DNA of 64,000 nucleotides from Serratia marcescens (GCF_006715005.1 NZ_VFMJ01000001.1:3968001-4032000); one strand, 5' to 3'. Positions 16,844-26,518 are shown, counted from the first letter of the stretch. Notes: generated from the sequence alone by a model not told the origin. Numbers and translations are program-made.

Positions 16844-17572
16844 ATGATGGAGTTATCTAGACATCCGACCACTTACCCCACGCGCTATCAGCAGATCGCC
16901 GCGCAGCTGGAACAGGAGCTGCGCACGCAATACCGCTGCGGCGACTACCTGCCTTCGGAACAGCAGCTGGCCGAGCGTTATCAGGTCAATCGCCACACCC
17001 TGCGCCGCGCGGTGGATCAGCTGGTGGAGCGCGGCTGGCTGCAGCGCCGCCACGGCGTCGGCATTCTGGTGCTGATGCGGCCTTACGACTACCCGCTGCA
17101 CGCCAATACCCGCTTCAGCCAGAACCTGTTCGAGCAGGGCAGCCATCCCACCAGTGAGCGCTTACTCGCTGTCTTGCGCCCGTGCAATGGGCATGTCGCC
17201 AGCGCACTCTCGCGTGAAGAAGGCGAAATGGTGATCCACCTGCGCACCCTGCGCCGGGTCAACGGCGTGCCGATGAGCGTCATCGACCACTATCTGCCCG
17301 ATCTGGACTGGTGGCCGGCGCTGCAGCAGTTCCACAGCGGTTCGCTGCACCAGTTTATCGAACAGCACCTGCAGCAGCCGCTGACCCGCCGCCAGACGCG
17401 CATCAGCGCGCGCCGCGCGCAGGCCAAAGAGAGCCGGCTGCTGGAGATCGCCACCCACGCGCCGCTGCTGTGCGTGCGCACCCTTAACGTCCGCAGCGGC
17501 GGCGAAGACGTGGCGGAATACTCCGTCAGCCTGGCCCGTGCCGACATGATTGAACTGACGATGGAGCACTGA
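16844..17572 (+). CDS. phnF: Phosphonate utilisation regulator PhnF
   Basis: GntR/HutC-family regulator, 242 aa, first gene of the C-P lyase operon. The winged helix-turn-helix spans about residues 12-75 (YLPSEQQLAERYQVNRHTLRRAVDQL), followed by a UTRA ligand domain ending AEYSVSLARADMIELTMEH, almost as in E. coli PhnF. GAGG stands 8 bases before the first ATG, which is preferred over the ATG directly after it. The transport genes phnCDE, which start the E. coli operon, are not in this window. The gene end abuts phnG (TGAATG). Confidence 0.93.
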   Translation: MMELSRHPTTYPTRYQQIAAQLEQELRTQYRCGDYLPSEQQLAERYQVNRHTLRRAVDQLVERGWLQRRHGVGILVLMRPYDYPLHANTRFSQNLFEQGSHPTSERLLAVLRPCNGHVASALSREEGEMVIHLRTLRRVNGVPMSVIDHYLPDLDWWPALQQFHSGSLHQFIEQHLQQPLTRRQTRISARRAQAKESRLLEIATHAPLLCVRTLNVRSGGEDVAEYSVSLARADMIELTMEH

Positions 17573-18016
17573 ATGCAAGCCTTAGAGTCGAGACAACGCT
17601 GGATGTCGGTGCTGGCGCACAGCCGGCCCGAGCAGCTGCGCAGCCACTGGCAGGCGCTGAACCTCAGCCCGGGTTACCGCAGCATCCGCGCGCCGGAGAT
17701 CGGCCTGGCGCAGCTGCATGGGCGCATGGGCGCCACCGGCCGCCGCTTCGTGCTGGGGGACATGACGGTCACCCGCGCGGTGGTGCAGCTGGACAACGGC
17801 GGCTACGGCTACAGCTATATCGCCGGGCGCGACAAGGCGCACGCCGAGCTGTGCGCGCTGGCCGATGCGCTGCTGCAACAGCCGGAACACGGCGAACGCC
17901 TGCAACAACAGCTGATCGCGCCGCTGGCCGCGCTGCAGCACGAACAGCGCCAGCTGCGCGCCCGGGCGATCGCCGCCAGCCGGGTGGACTTCTTTACGCT
18001 GGTGCGAGGGGATTAA
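17573..18016 (+). CDS. phnG: C-P lyase complex subunit PhnG
   Basis: 147-aa subunit of the PhnGHIJ core complex that breaks the carbon-phosphorus bond of phosphonates in the cytoplasm. It has the family features WMSVLAHS near the N-terminus, GRMGATGRRFVLGDMTVTRA in the middle and AASRVDFFTLVRGD at the end. It starts directly after the phnF stop and is followed 3 bases later by phnH, so it is translated as part of a tight operon. Confidence 0.93.
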   Translation: MQALESRQRWMSVLAHSRPEQLRSHWQALNLSPGYRSIRAPEIGLAQLHGRMGATGRRFVLGDMTVTRAVVQLDNGGYGYSYIAGRDKAHAELCALADALLQQPEHGERLQQQLIAPLAALQHEQRQLRARAIAASRVDFFTLVRGD

Positions 18017-18019
18017 GCC

Positions 18020-18601
18020 ATGAGTTTATTGACCGGTTTTGAACAACCGATAGACCAATCGCAGCACGCTTTTCGTTTGATTCTTAAAGCCTTGAGCGAA
18101 CCGGGCCACCGGGTGACGCTGCCGGCCGGCCCGGCCTGGGCGCCGCTGAACGCCGCCAGCACCGCCGCGCTGCTGACGTTGGCCGATCAGGAAACGCCGC
18201 TGCAGCTGTGCGCGGCGCTTAAAAGTGAGCAAGTGCTAACAAACATTCGTTTTCACAGCGGCGCGCCGCTGGCCACCGCGGCGCAGGAGGTCTGTTTTGC
18301 CCTGTTCGATGAGCAGCTGCAGGCCGCCGATCTGCAGGCCTTACCGCAAGGCACGGAAATCTCGCCGGAATGCGGCGCCACGGTGGTGGTGCAGCTTGCT
18401 GAGCTGGAGAACGGCGCCGCGCTGCGCCTGACCGGCCCCGGCATCGAGAGCCAACGCCTGATTGCGCCGCGCCTGCCGCCGGCGCTGCTCGATTACTTGG
18501 TCAACCGTCCGCAGCGCTTCCCGCTGGGGCTGGATATTTTGCTGACCTGCGGCGATCGCCTGCTGGCGATCCCGCGGACCACCCGCGTGGAGGTGTGCTG
18601 A
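18020..18601 (+). CDS. phnH: C-P lyase complex subunit PhnH
   Basis: 193-aa structural subunit of the PhnGHIJ complex. It begins MSLLTGFEQPIDQSQHAFR, with the typical LKALSEPG segment and the C-terminal FPLGLDILLTCGDRLLAIPRTTRVEV. The PhnH fold is related to PLP-dependent transferases but binds no cofactor. The stop codon overlaps the phnI start (TGATG), so translation is probably coupled. Confidence 0.92.
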   Translation: MSLLTGFEQPIDQSQHAFRLILKALSEPGHRVTLPAGPAWAPLNAASTAALLTLADQETPLQLCAALKSEQVLTNIRFHSGAPLATAAQEVCFALFDEQLQAADLQALPQGTEISPECGATVVVQLAELENGAALRLTGPGIESQRLIAPRLPPALLDYLVNRPQRFPLGLDILLTCGDRLLAIPRTTRVEVC

Positions 18602-19686
18602 TGTACGTAGCGGTAAAAGGGGGCGAAAAAGCCATTGAGGCCGCCCATCAGCTGCAGGAACAGCTGCGGCGCGGCGACGACGCGCTGCCGGCGATCGGCG
18701 CGGAACACATCGAACAGCAGCTGGGGCTGGCGGTGGATCGGGTGATGACCGAAGGCGGCATCTACGATCGCGAGCTGGCGGCGCTGGCCATCAAACAGGC
18801 CAGCGGCGATTTGGTGGAGGCGATCTTCCTGCTGCGCGCCTACCGCACCACCCTGCCGCGCCTGGCGGTCAGCGAGCCGCTGGCCAGCGAAAACATGCGG
18901 CTGGAGCGGCGCATCTCGGCGGTTTACAAGGACTTGCCCGGCGGGCAGGTGCTGGGGCCAACCTACGACTACACCCATCGGCTGCTGGACTTCGCGCTGC
19001 TGGCGGAGGGCGAAGCGCCACGTGCGCCGCAGGCCGACGAACCGCTGCCGGACAACTGCAGCCACGTGTTCGATCTATTGTGTCGCCAGCAGCTGGCGCG
19101 GGAGGAACAGGACGACGGCAGCGCGCCGGACGACATTACCCGCAACCCGCCGGTTTACCCCTGCTCGCGCTCGGCGCGCCTGCAGCAGCTGGTGCGCGGC
19201 GATGAAGGTTTTCTGCTGGCGCTCGGCTACGCCACCCAGCGCGGCTACGGCCGCAACCACCCGTTCGCCGGCGAGATCCGCACCGGCCACGTTTCGGTGG
19301 AGATCGTGCCTGAAGAGCTCGGCTTCGCCATCGATATCGGCGAAATCCTGCTGACCGAGTGCGAAATGGTCAACGGCTTCGTCGATCCAAAGGACCACCC
19401 GCCGCACTTCACCCGCGGTTACGGGCTGGTGTTCGGCCGCGCCGAACGCAAGGCGATGGCGATGGCGCTGGTGGACCGCGCATTGCAGAGCCCCGACTAC
19501 GGCGAAGGCGTCGCCGGCCCGGCGCAGGACGAAGAGTTCGTGCTGGCCCACGCCGACAACGTCGAGGCCGCCGGCTTCGTCTCCCATCTCAAGCTGCCGC
19601 ACTACGTCGACTTCCAGGCCGAACTGGAGCTGCTCAAGCGGCTGCGACAGGAATACAGCGAGCGTCAGGAGGCCCGCGATGAGTGA
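18601..19686 (+). CDS. phnI: C-P lyase complex subunit PhnI (nucleosidase)
   Basis: 361 aa. PhnI with PhnG, H and L attaches the phosphonate to the ribose of ATP, releasing adenine. It starts MYVAVKGGEKAIEAAHQL at the ATG overlapping the phnH stop, which is the family start; an ATG 6 bases upstream in the same frame is less likely. The family segments YTHRLLDFALL, GYGRNHPFAGEIRTGHV and FTRGYGLVFGRAERKAM are visible. It overlaps phnJ by 8 bases. Confidence 0.94.
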   Translation: MYVAVKGGEKAIEAAHQLQEQLRRGDDALPAIGAEHIEQQLGLAVDRVMTEGGIYDRELAALAIKQASGDLVEAIFLLRAYRTTLPRLAVSEPLASENMRLERRISAVYKDLPGGQVLGPTYDYTHRLLDFALLAEGEAPRAPQADEPLPDNCSHVFDLLCRQQLAREEQDDGSAPDDITRNPPVYPCSRSARLQQLVRGDEGFLLALGYATQRGYGRNHPFAGEIRTGHVSVEIVPEELGFAIDIGEILLTECEMVNGFVDPKDHPPHFTRGYGLVFGRAERKAMAMALVDRALQSPDYGEGVAGPAQDEEFVLAHADNVEAAGFVSHLKLPHYVDFQAELELLKRLRQEYSERQEARDE

Positions 19687-20539
19687 AGTATTGACCGGCT
19701 ATAACCTCGGCTATCTGGACGAGCAGACCAAGCGCATGATCCGCCGCGCTATCCTGAAGGCGGTGGCGATCCCCGGCTATCAGGTGCCGTTCGGCGGCCG
19801 CGAGATGCCGATGCCCTACGGCTGGGGCACCGGCGGCATTCAGCTCACCGCCAGCGTTATCGGCCGCGCCGACGTGCTGAAGGTGATCGACCAGGGCGCC
19901 GACGACACCACCAATGCGGTGTCGATCCGCCGCTTCTTCCAGCGCGTCGCCGGGGTGGAAACCACCGAACGCACGCCGGAGGCTACGCTGATTCAAACCC
20001 GTCACCGCATTCCGGAAACCGCGCTGCGCGAAGACCAGATCCTGATCTATCAGGTGCCGATCCCGGAGCCGCTGCGCTTTATCGAACCGCGCGAAACCGA
20101 GACCCGCAAGATGCACGCGCTGGAGGAGTACGGCGTGATGCAGGTGAAGCTGTATGAAGACATCGCGCGCTACGGCCATATCGCCACCACCTACGCCTAC
20201 CCGGTGAAGGTCAACGATCGCTACGTGATGGATCCGTCGCCAATCCCGAAATTCGACAACCCGAAAATGCACATGATGCCGGCGCTGCAGCTGTTCGGCG
20301 CCGGGCGCGAGAAACGCATCTACGCCCTGCCGCCGTTCACCAAGGTAGAGAGCCTGGACTTCGACGACCATCCGTTCAGCGTGCAGCAGTGGGACGAACC
20401 CTGCGCGCTGTGCGGCTCGCGCCACAGCTATCTCGACGAAGTGGTGCTCGACGATCGGGGCAACCGCATGTTCGTCTGTTCGGACACCGACTACTGCCGG
20501 CAGCAGCTGGCGCAATCTTCGCAAGAGGCGCAGCACTGA
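19679..20539 (+). CDS. phnJ: C-P lyase PhnJ (radical SAM)
   Basis: 286-aa radical-SAM enzyme that cleaves the C-P bond of 5-phosphoribosyl-1-phosphonate, giving the cyclic phosphate and an alkane. The iron-sulfur cysteines lie in CALCGSRHSYLDEVV and further on at CSDTDYC near the C-terminus, as in E. coli PhnJ. FGGREMPMPYGWGTGGIQ is the substrate region. The stop overlaps the phnK start. The gene is intact and full length. Confidence 0.95.
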   Translation: MSEVLTGYNLGYLDEQTKRMIRRAILKAVAIPGYQVPFGGREMPMPYGWGTGGIQLTASVIGRADVLKVIDQGADDTTNAVSIRRFFQRVAGVETTERTPEATLIQTRHRIPETALREDQILIYQVPIPEPLRFIEPRETETRKMHALEEYGVMQVKLYEDIARYGHIATTYAYPVKVNDRYVMDPSPIPKFDNPKMHMMPALQLFGAGREKRIYALPPFTKVESLDFDDHPFSVQQWDEPCALCGSRHSYLDEVVLDDRGNRMFVCSDTDYCRQQLAQSSQEAQH

Positions 20540-21327
20540 TGACTTCCACCCCTTTGAGCACCACCCCGCTGCTGTCGGTGAACCGGCTCACCCACCTGTA
20601 CGCCCCCGGCAAGGGCTTCAGCGACGTGTCGTTCGACATCTACCCCGGTGAAGTGCTGGGCATCGTCGGCGAATCCGGCTCCGGCAAAACCACGCTGCTG
20701 AAATCGATCTCGGCGCGGCTGGCGCCGCAGCGCGGGCAGATCCTTTACCGCCCGCAGGCGGGCCAGGAACAGGATCTGTACGCCATGGCGGAGAGCGATC
20801 GCCGCCGCCTGCTGCGCACCGACTGGGGCGTGGTGCACCAACACCCGCTCGACGGGCTGCGGCCGCAGGTCTCCGCCGGCGGCAACATCGGCGAGCGGCT
20901 GATGGCCATCGGCCAGCGCCACTATGGCGACATTCGCCGCCAGGCCGGCCAGTGGCTGGAAGACGTCGAAATCCCGCTGTCGCGCCTCGACGATCTGCCG
21001 ACCACCTTCTCCGGCGGCATGCAGCAGCGGCTGCAGATCGCCCGCAACCTGGTCACCCACCCCAAGCTGGTGTTTATGGATGAGCCGACCGGCGGGCTGG
21101 ACGTGTCGGTGCAGGCGCGCCTGCTCGATCTGCTGCGCAACCTGGTGGTGGAGATGCAGCTGGCGGCGGTGATCGTCACCCACGATCTCGGCGTGGCGCG
21201 GCTGCTGGCCCACCGTCTGCTGGTGATGAAACAGGGCGAAGTGGTGGAGAGCGGCCTGACCGACCGAGTACTGGACGATCCGCACCATCCTTACACCCAG
21301 CTGCTGGTTTCTTCGGTGCTGTCGTAA
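20539..21327 (+). CDS. phnK: C-P lyase ABC-type subunit PhnK
   Basis: 262-aa ABC-type ATPase that docks on the PhnGHIJ complex through PhnJ. Walker A is GESGSGKTTL, the signature FSGGMQQRLQIAR and Walker B LVFMDEPTGGLDV. The start MTSTPLSTTPLL at 20539 overlaps the phnJ stop; a longer frame upstream only reads through phnJ in another phase. It is not a membrane transporter subunit in spite of its similarity to DppD-like ATPases. Confidence 0.93.
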   Translation: MTSTPLSTTPLLSVNRLTHLYAPGKGFSDVSFDIYPGEVLGIVGESGSGKTTLLKSISARLAPQRGQILYRPQAGQEQDLYAMAESDRRRLLRTDWGVVHQHPLDGLRPQVSAGGNIGERLMAIGQRHYGDIRRQAGQWLEDVEIPLSRLDDLPTTFSGGMQQRLQIARNLVTHPKLVFMDEPTGGLDVSVQARLLDLLRNLVVEMQLAAVIVTHDLGVARLLAHRLLVMKQGEVVESGLTDRVLDDPHHPYTQLLVSSVLS

Positions 21328-21343
21328 CCCAAGGCGATAACAG

Positions 21344-22048
21344 ATGACTATGCAAATCCGAGTTGAACATCTCAGTAAAACCTTTGTGCTGCACCAGCAG
21401 TACGGCACCCGCCTGCCGGTGCTGCACGACGCCAACCTGACGGTCCACGGCGGCGAATGCGTGGTGCTGCACGGCCACTCCGGCAGCGGCAAATCCACCC
21501 TGCTGCGCTCGCTGTACGCCAACTACCTGCCGGACAGCGGCCATATCTGGATCCACCACCAGGGCGACTGGCTGGACATGGTCAGCGCCGACGCGCGCCA
21601 GATTCTGGCGGTGCGCCGCCATACGCTGGGCTGGGTCAGCCAGTTCCTGCGGGTGATCCCGCGCATCAGCGCGCTGGAGGTGGTGATGCAACCGCTGCTG
21701 GAACAGGGCGTCGAACGCGCCGAGTGCCGTGAACGCGCCGAAGCGCTGCTCGCTGCGCTCAACGTGCCGCAGCGCCTGTGGCCGCTGGCGCCGTCCACCT
21801 TCTCCGGCGGCGAGCAGCAGCGGGTGAACATCGCACGCGGCTTTATCGTCGATTACCCCATTCTGTTGCTGGACGAACCGACCGCCTCGCTCGACAGCCG
21901 CAACAGCGCGGCGGTGGTGCAGCTTATCGAACGCGCCAAGGCGCGCGGCGCAGCGATCGTCGGCATTTTCCACGATGAAGGCGTCCGCCAACAGGTCGCC
22001 GACCGGCTGTATGACATGCAGGCGCCGCAGGCGCTGGAGGCCCTCTGA
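21344..22048 (+). CDS. phnL: C-P lyase ABC-type subunit PhnL
   Basis: 234-aa ABC-type ATPase needed with PhnGHI to form the ribosyl phosphonate. Walker A is [11 protein letters not shown], the signature [14 protein letters not shown] and Walker [13 protein letters not shown]. It begins [19 protein letters not shown], 16 bases after phnK, and its stop overlaps the phnM start (TGATG). No defect is visible. Confidence 0.93.
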   Translation: MTMQIRVEHLSKTFVLHQQYGTRLPVLHDANLTVHGGECVVLHGHSGSGKSTLLRSLYANYLPDSGHIWIHHQGDWLDMVSADARQILAVRRHTLGWVSQFLRVIPRISALEVVMQPLLEQGVERAECRERAEALLAALNVPQRLWPLAPSTFSGGEQQRVNIARGFIVDYPILLLDEPTASLDSRNSAAVVQLIERAKARGAAIVGIFHDEGVRQQVADRLYDMQAPQALEAL

Positions 22049-23140
22049 TGATCGTCAATAACGTTAAGCTGGTGCTGGATGACCAGGTAGTGCAAGGCTC
22101 GCTGGAGATGCAGGACGGCGTGATCCGCAGCTTCGCCGACGGCCCGAGCCGGCTGCCGCAGGCACTGGACGGCGACGGCGGCTGGCTGCTGCCGGGGCTG
22201 ATCGAGCTGCATACCGACAACCTGGACAAGTTCTTTACCCCGCGCCCGAACGTCGACTGGCCGGCCCATTCGGCGATGAGCAGCCACGACGCGCTGATGG
22301 TGGCCAACGGCATCACCACGGTGCTGGACGCGGTGGCGATCGGCGACGTGCGCGACGGCGGCCACCGGCTTGAAAACCTGCAGAAGATGATCGACGCGGT
22401 GATCCACAGCCAGCGCGCCGGGGTGAACCGCGCCGAGCACCGGCTGCACCTGCGCTGCGAGCTGCCGCACGAGAGCACGCTGCCGCTGTTCGAACAGCTG
22501 ATGGACAAGCCGGGCGTGTCGCTGGTGTCGCTGATGGACCATTCACCGGGCCAGCGCCAGTTCGCCTCGCGCGAAAAGTACCGCGAATATTATCAGGGCA
22601 AGTACCACCTCAACGACCAGCAGATGAGCGAGTACGAGGAGCAGCAGGTCGCCCTGTCCGCCCGCTGGGCCGCGCCGAACCGCGAGGCGATCGCCGCCCA
22701 CTGCCGCGCGCGTGGCCGAATCCTGCGCGCTGGGCAGCGCGATCGCCGAGTTCCCCACCACCGAGGCGGCCGCCCGCGCCTCGCACCAGCAGGGCCTGCA
22801 GGTGCTGATGGGCGCGCCGAACATCGTGCGCGGCGGTTCCCACTCCGGCAACGTGGCGGCGCACCACCTGGCGGCGCTGGGCGTGCTGGATATTCTCTCT
22901 TCCGATTATTACCCGGCCAGCCTGCTGGACGCGGCGTTTCGCCTCGCGGCGGACGAACGCAACGCCTACGATCTGCCCCAGGCGGTGCGCATGATCACCC
23001 GCAACCCGGCGCGGGCGCTGGATCTGCAGGATCGCGGCACCCTCGCCGAAGGGCTGCGGGCGGATCTGGTGCTGGCGCGGCCGCACGGCGAGCACGTTTA
23101 TGTGCAGAACGTGTGGCGCCAGGGTAGGCAGGTGTTCTGA
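22048..23140 (+). pseudogene. phnM: phnM with an internal frameshifting deletion
   Basis: PhnM removes diphosphate from the ribosyl-triphosphate phosphonate and is needed for the pathway. The first 220 codons read as normal PhnM (ELHTDNLDKFF, HRLHLRCELPHESTL, SLMDHSPGQRQF) up to IAAHCRAR near 22708. There the frame changes: normal PhnM resumes in the +1 frame with VAESCALGSAIAEFPTT and continues to VWRQGRQVF, stop at 23138-23140. By comparison with E. coli about 44 bases are missing, including the conserved SHDDAT segment that helps bind metal. The short CGTGGC at the joint suggests deletion between micro-repeats. An assembly error cannot be excluded, but a 44-base loss is not a typical one. 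Confidence 0.85.
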
Positions 23141-23709
23141 TGGCGCGGCTCATCTACCTGATGGGGCCTTCCGGCGCAGGCAAGGACAGCCTGCTGGCCG
23201 CACTGCGGGCCGACGCCGACCGCGCGCCGCTGGTGGCGCACCGTTACATCACCCGGCCGGCGGACGCCGGCTGCGAGAATCACATCGCGCTGAGCGAACC
23301 GGAATTTCTGCGCCGCCGCGCCAAGGGGCTGTTCGCGCTCGACTGGCAGGCCCACCAGCAGCACTACGCGTTCGGGATCGAAGTGGATCTTTGGCTGCTG
23401 CAGGGGATCGACGTGGCGGTCAACGGTTCGCGCGCCCACCTGCCGCAGGCGCAGCAGCGCTATGGTGCGCAGCTGCTGCCGGTATGCCTGCAGGTCAACG
23501 CCGCGGTCCTGCGCCGGCGCCTGCAGGATCGGGGGCGAGAAAGCGCCGAACAGATCGAGCAGCGGCTGGCGCGGGCGGCGGAATATCAGCAGAGTCTGCC
23601 CGCCGGCTGCCGGGTGCTGCACAACGACGGCCCACTCGACGACACCCTGGCGGCGCTGCTGGCGCTGCTGCCCACCCCTACCCGACAAGCTCAGGATGCG
23701 ACGCCATGA
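23140..23709 (+). CDS. phnN: Ribose 1,5-bisphosphate phosphokinase PhnN
   Basis: 189-aa guanylate-kinase-like enzyme that turns ribose 1,5-bisphosphate into PRPP, recycling the sugar released by the C-P lyase pathway. The P-loop is MGPSGAGKDSL at residues 8-18, then RYITRPAD and a lid region. The start overlaps the last base of phnM, keeping the operon tight despite the phnM defect. The end overlaps the next gene by 4 bases. Confidence 0.92.
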   Translation: MARLIYLMGPSGAGKDSLLAALRADADRAPLVAHRYITRPADAGCENHIALSEPEFLRRRAKGLFALDWQAHQQHYAFGIEVDLWLLQGIDVAVNGSRAHLPQAQQRYGAQLLPVCLQVNAAVLRRRLQDRGRESAEQIEQRLARAAEYQQSLPAGCRVLHNDGPLDDTLAALLALLPTPTRQAQDATP

Positions 23710-24308
23710 ACGACTTTGCCCAGCCGAAAATCGGCGACAACGTGACCCTTAACCGCACCCGGCTCGGCCAGTATGTGCACCTGGCCGACGATGCGATCCT
23801 GGAAGAGGTGGAGATGGGGGACTACTCCTACACCGCCGGGCACAACCAGATTTTTTACGCCACCATCGGCAAGTTCGTCTCCATCGCCTCCTATGCGCGC
23901 ATCAATCCCGGCAACCACCCGACCTACCAGCGCATCGCGCAACACCACTTCACCTACCGCGCTTCCGAATACGGGCTGGGGGAAGACGACGCGGCGTTCT
24001 TCGACTGGCGGCGCGAGCACCACGTCACCGTCGGCCACGACGTGTGGATCGGCCATAACGCCATTCTGATGCCGGGCGTCAGCGTCGGCAACGGCGCGGT
24101 GATCGGCAGCGCGGCGGTGGTCACCAAGGACGTGGAGCCCTACAGCATCGTCGCCGGCGTGGCGGCCAAAAAGATCGGCATGCGCTTTGACGACGCGCTG
24201 ATCGAGCGTATCGAACGCAGCCAGTGGTGGCACTGGGATCACGCCACGCTGCAGGCGCGGCTGGCGGATTTTCGCGACATCAACCGCTTTGCGCAGAAGT
24301 ACCTTTAA
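23706..24308 (+). CDS. Phosphonate-operon hexapeptide acetyltransferase
   Basis: 200-aa left-handed beta-helix protein with imperfect hexapeptide repeats (residues about 5-50 and 105-150: VWIGHNAILMPGVSVGNGAVIGSAAVVTKDV region) of the xenobiotic or chloramphenicol acetyltransferase type. A protein of this kind is regularly found in phn operons (phosphonate-associated transferase hexapeptide family). It may acetylate aminophosphonates, as the unrelated PhnO does in E. coli; this is inference. It overlaps phnN by 4 bases and precedes phnP. Confidence 0.8.
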   Translation: MNDFAQPKIGDNVTLNRTRLGQYVHLADDAILEEVEMGDYSYTAGHNQIFYATIGKFVSIASYARINPGNHPTYQRIAQHHFTYRASEYGLGEDDAAFFDWRREHHVTVGHDVWIGHNAILMPGVSVGNGAVIGSAAVVTKDVEPYSIVAGVAAKKIGMRFDDALIERIERSQWWHWDHATLQARLADFRDINRFAQKYL

Positions 24309-24320
24309 CGGAGGGGAGCG

Positions 24321-25103
24321 ATGCAACTGACCTTTCTCGGCACCGGCGGCGCGCAGCAGGTGCCGGTGTTCGGCTGCGACTGCCTGAGCTGCCAACGGGC
24401 GCGGCGCGAGCCGGCATTTCGGCGGCGAGCGTGCAGCGCCATGCTTAACTATCAGGGAGAAACGACCTTATTGGATGCGGGATTGCCGGCTTTGGAGCGG
24501 CGGTTTTCGGCGGGGCAAATTCAACGTTTTTTACTGACACATTACCACATGGATCACGTTCAGGGGTTATTTCCTTTGCGTTGGGGGTGCGGAAATTCTA
24601 TTCCGGTGTATGGCCCGCCGGATGAACAGGGCTGCGACGATCTGTTCAAACACCCCGGCATTCTGGCGTTTCAGCCGCCGCTGGCGCCCTTCGCCACCAT
24701 CGAGCTCGGCGGCATGCGCATCACCCCGCTGCCGCTGCAACACTCCAAGCTGACCCACGGTTATCTGATCCAGGCGGCGGGCGCTGCGCTGGCCTACCTG
24801 ACCGACACCGTCGGCCTGCCGTCGGCCACCGCCGACTATCTGCAGAACGTGGTGTTGGATCTGCTGGTGCTCGATTGCAGCCTGCCGCCTCAGCCGCAGG
24901 CGCCGCGCAACCACAACGACCTGACCCGCGCGCAGGAGACGCAGCGGTTGCTGCAGCCCAAACGCACGCTGCTGACGCACATCAGCCATCATCTCGATCG
25001 GTGGCTGCTGGACAATGAACTGCCCGCAGGGCTGGAGCTGGCGTTCGATCACCTCAGCGTCAGCCTCGGTAGCAGTGCAGCCGATCCGACTCCAGCACCC
25101 TGA
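24321..25103 (+). CDS. phnP: Phosphoribosyl cyclic phosphate phosphodiesterase PhnP
   Basis: 260-aa metallo-beta-lactamase-fold enzyme that opens 5-phosphoribosyl 1,2-cyclic phosphate to ribose 1,5-bisphosphate, the substrate of PhnN. The metal motif THYHMDHVQG (HxHxDH) is at about residues 74-83, with further ligands in LQHSKLTHG, LTDTVGL and THISHH. A structural zinc site is likely in FGCDCLSCQRARR. GGAGGGGAG precedes the start. The last 44 bases overlap the 3' end of the convergent yraR. Confidence 0.93.
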   Translation: MQLTFLGTGGAQQVPVFGCDCLSCQRARREPAFRRRACSAMLNYQGETTLLDAGLPALERRFSAGQIQRFLLTHYHMDHVQGLFPLRWGCGNSIPVYGPPDEQGCDDLFKHPGILAFQPPLAPFATIELGGMRITPLPLQHSKLTHGYLIQAAGAALAYLTDTVGLPSATADYLQNVVLDLLVLDCSLPPQPQAPRNHNDLTRAQETQRLLQPKRTLLTHISHHLDRWLLDNELPAGLELAFDHLSVSLGSSAADPTPAP

Positions 25104-25692
25104 CCCCTTCGCCCGGCGTGAACGCCTGCTGCAGCAGCGTTTGCGCCACGTCTTTGGCGGAGACGGCGCGCCATTTGCCGGGCAGCAGCCTGAACAGCGG
25201 CAGCGTGAGGCGCTCCATCAGGCGCGGCGCGGGGCGATCCCCCACCAGCATGGAAGGCCGCACCAGCGTCAGGCGCGGCCAGTGCTGTTCGCGCAGCGCC
25301 TGCTCCATCTCGCCTTTGGTGCGGTTATACAGGAAGGTGGAATCCGCGTTGGCGCCCAATGCGCTTACCACCAGACAGTGCTGCGCCCCCAAGCGGCGGC
25401 CGGTCAGCGCGCTCTCCACCACCAGTTGATAATCGACGTAGCGGAAGGCATCGGCGCTACCCGCCGCCCGGCGGGTGGTGCCCAGGCAGCAGAACACCAG
25501 ATCGACCGGCTGCTGCAGGCTACTCAGCAGTTCGAACAGCGCATCGCCGACCGGATTGGTCAGCTTGCCGTGCGGTGGCAACGGCGTGCGCGTCGGCGCC
25601 ACGATGGCCGTTATCTGCGGATCGCTTTGCAACAGCTGCAACAACTCGCGCCCCACCAGCCCGGTTGCGCCGACTAACAGTGCTCGCGCCAT
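25060..25692 (-). CDS. yraR: NAD(P)H-binding protein YraR
   Basis: 210-aa Rossmann-fold protein of the atypical short-chain dehydrogenase type, close to E. coli YraR. The nucleotide motif GATGLVGRELL is at residues 8-18; other family segments are DLVFCCLGTTRRAAGS, VVSALGAN and FLYNRTKGEMEQAL. Its biochemical role is not known. In E. coli yraR lies next to yhbP, as here. The 3' end overlaps phnP on the other strand. Confidence 0.88.
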   Translation of the reverse strand: MARALLVGATGLVGRELLQLLQSDPQITAIVAPTRTPLPPHGKLTNPVGDALFELLSSLQQPVDLVFCCLGTTRRAAGSADAFRYVDYQLVVESALTGRRLGAQHCLVVSALGANADSTFLYNRTKGEMEQALREQHWPRLTLVRPSMLVGDRPAPRLMERLTLPLFRLLPGKWRAVSAKDVAQTLLQQAFTPGEGVRVLESDRLHCYRG

Positions 25693-25722
25693 GCAATCTC
25701 CCGTTGTAATCGATACGTCGAC

Positions 25723-26163
25723 TTAAAGTATAGACCGCGCCCAGTGCAGCTTCTTGCCGAAGCCGAGGGTGTTGTCGGTCATCTTCACCTCGTGCAGATC
25801 CAGCCGCCAAACCGAGGCCTTCATCGCCCTGGCGATCGGGAAGCGCTTGCAGTAACGCGCACGCGCCGCCTCGGCCTCTTCACCGCTCAGCAGCACCGCC
25901 TCGGCGCGATACTGCACGCCGCGGATCAGCGCGATGCTTTTCGGCTTCGGCGCGATGGTGCCGACCACCCGGCCGTTGTTCAGCATCAGCCCGCCGTGGC
26001 GGGTGTGCGGTTCGGTCATCAGCCACAGCGCCATCGTCGCGGCGTCGAACACGTAAAAACAGTTGGCGCACCACATGTCGAGGCCGTCGCCGGCGCACAG
26101 CGTCAAGACGTGTTGTTTGCCGATGAAATTCGCAATCTGCTGCCGTTGTTCTGGGGTATTCAA
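25723..26163 (-). CDS. yhbP: YhbP family protein (UPF0306)
   Basis: 146-aa protein with the split-barrel FMN-binding (pyridoxamine-phosphate-oxidase-like) fold. It resembles E. coli Yhb[25 protein letters not shown] near the N-terminus, [14 protein letters not shown] in the middle and [13 protein letters not shown] at the C-terminus. No reaction is established for the family. It stands with yraR on the same strand, probably as a small operon. Confidence 0.87.
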   Translation of the reverse strand: MNTPEQRQQIANFIGKQHVLTLCAGDGLDMWCANCFYVFDAATMALWLMTEPHTRHGGLMLNNGRVVGTIAPKPKSIALIRGVQYRAEAVLLSGEEAEAARARYCKRFPIARAMKASVWRLDLHEVKMTDNTLGFGKKLHWARSIL

Positions 26164-26518
26164 GGTTGCTCGCCTCCCTGTTCACTCGCCTCATCTTACC
26201 CTGCGTTGTTGAAGCGAGTCACAAATAACGATAATCACCAAAAATCACACATGAATATAAACACAACAATAATGAATTTTTATTTACTTTTGCATAAAGC
26301 AGATTGATAACATAAAAAACACAAGGCGGATTTATTTGATCGTTATGTAGCCGGTTATTTGACCGCTTTTTTTATTCCTTTCCGAGCGCCATTGAAATTA
26401 AGCGCTTAAGGGCCGCGAGCATTAGCAATTCATTTACATGCCAACCTCTGGGTCCGGATGATACTTATGCAATACATTGCATAACCGGTGAATAGTTATT
26501 TATCAAAACCGGCATTTA
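26164..26518. other. Intergenic region upstream of the speFL promoter
   Basis: AT-rich, no gene seen. It separates the divergent yhbP and the speF locus. The right end holds the regulatory region described separately. Confidence 0.5.
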
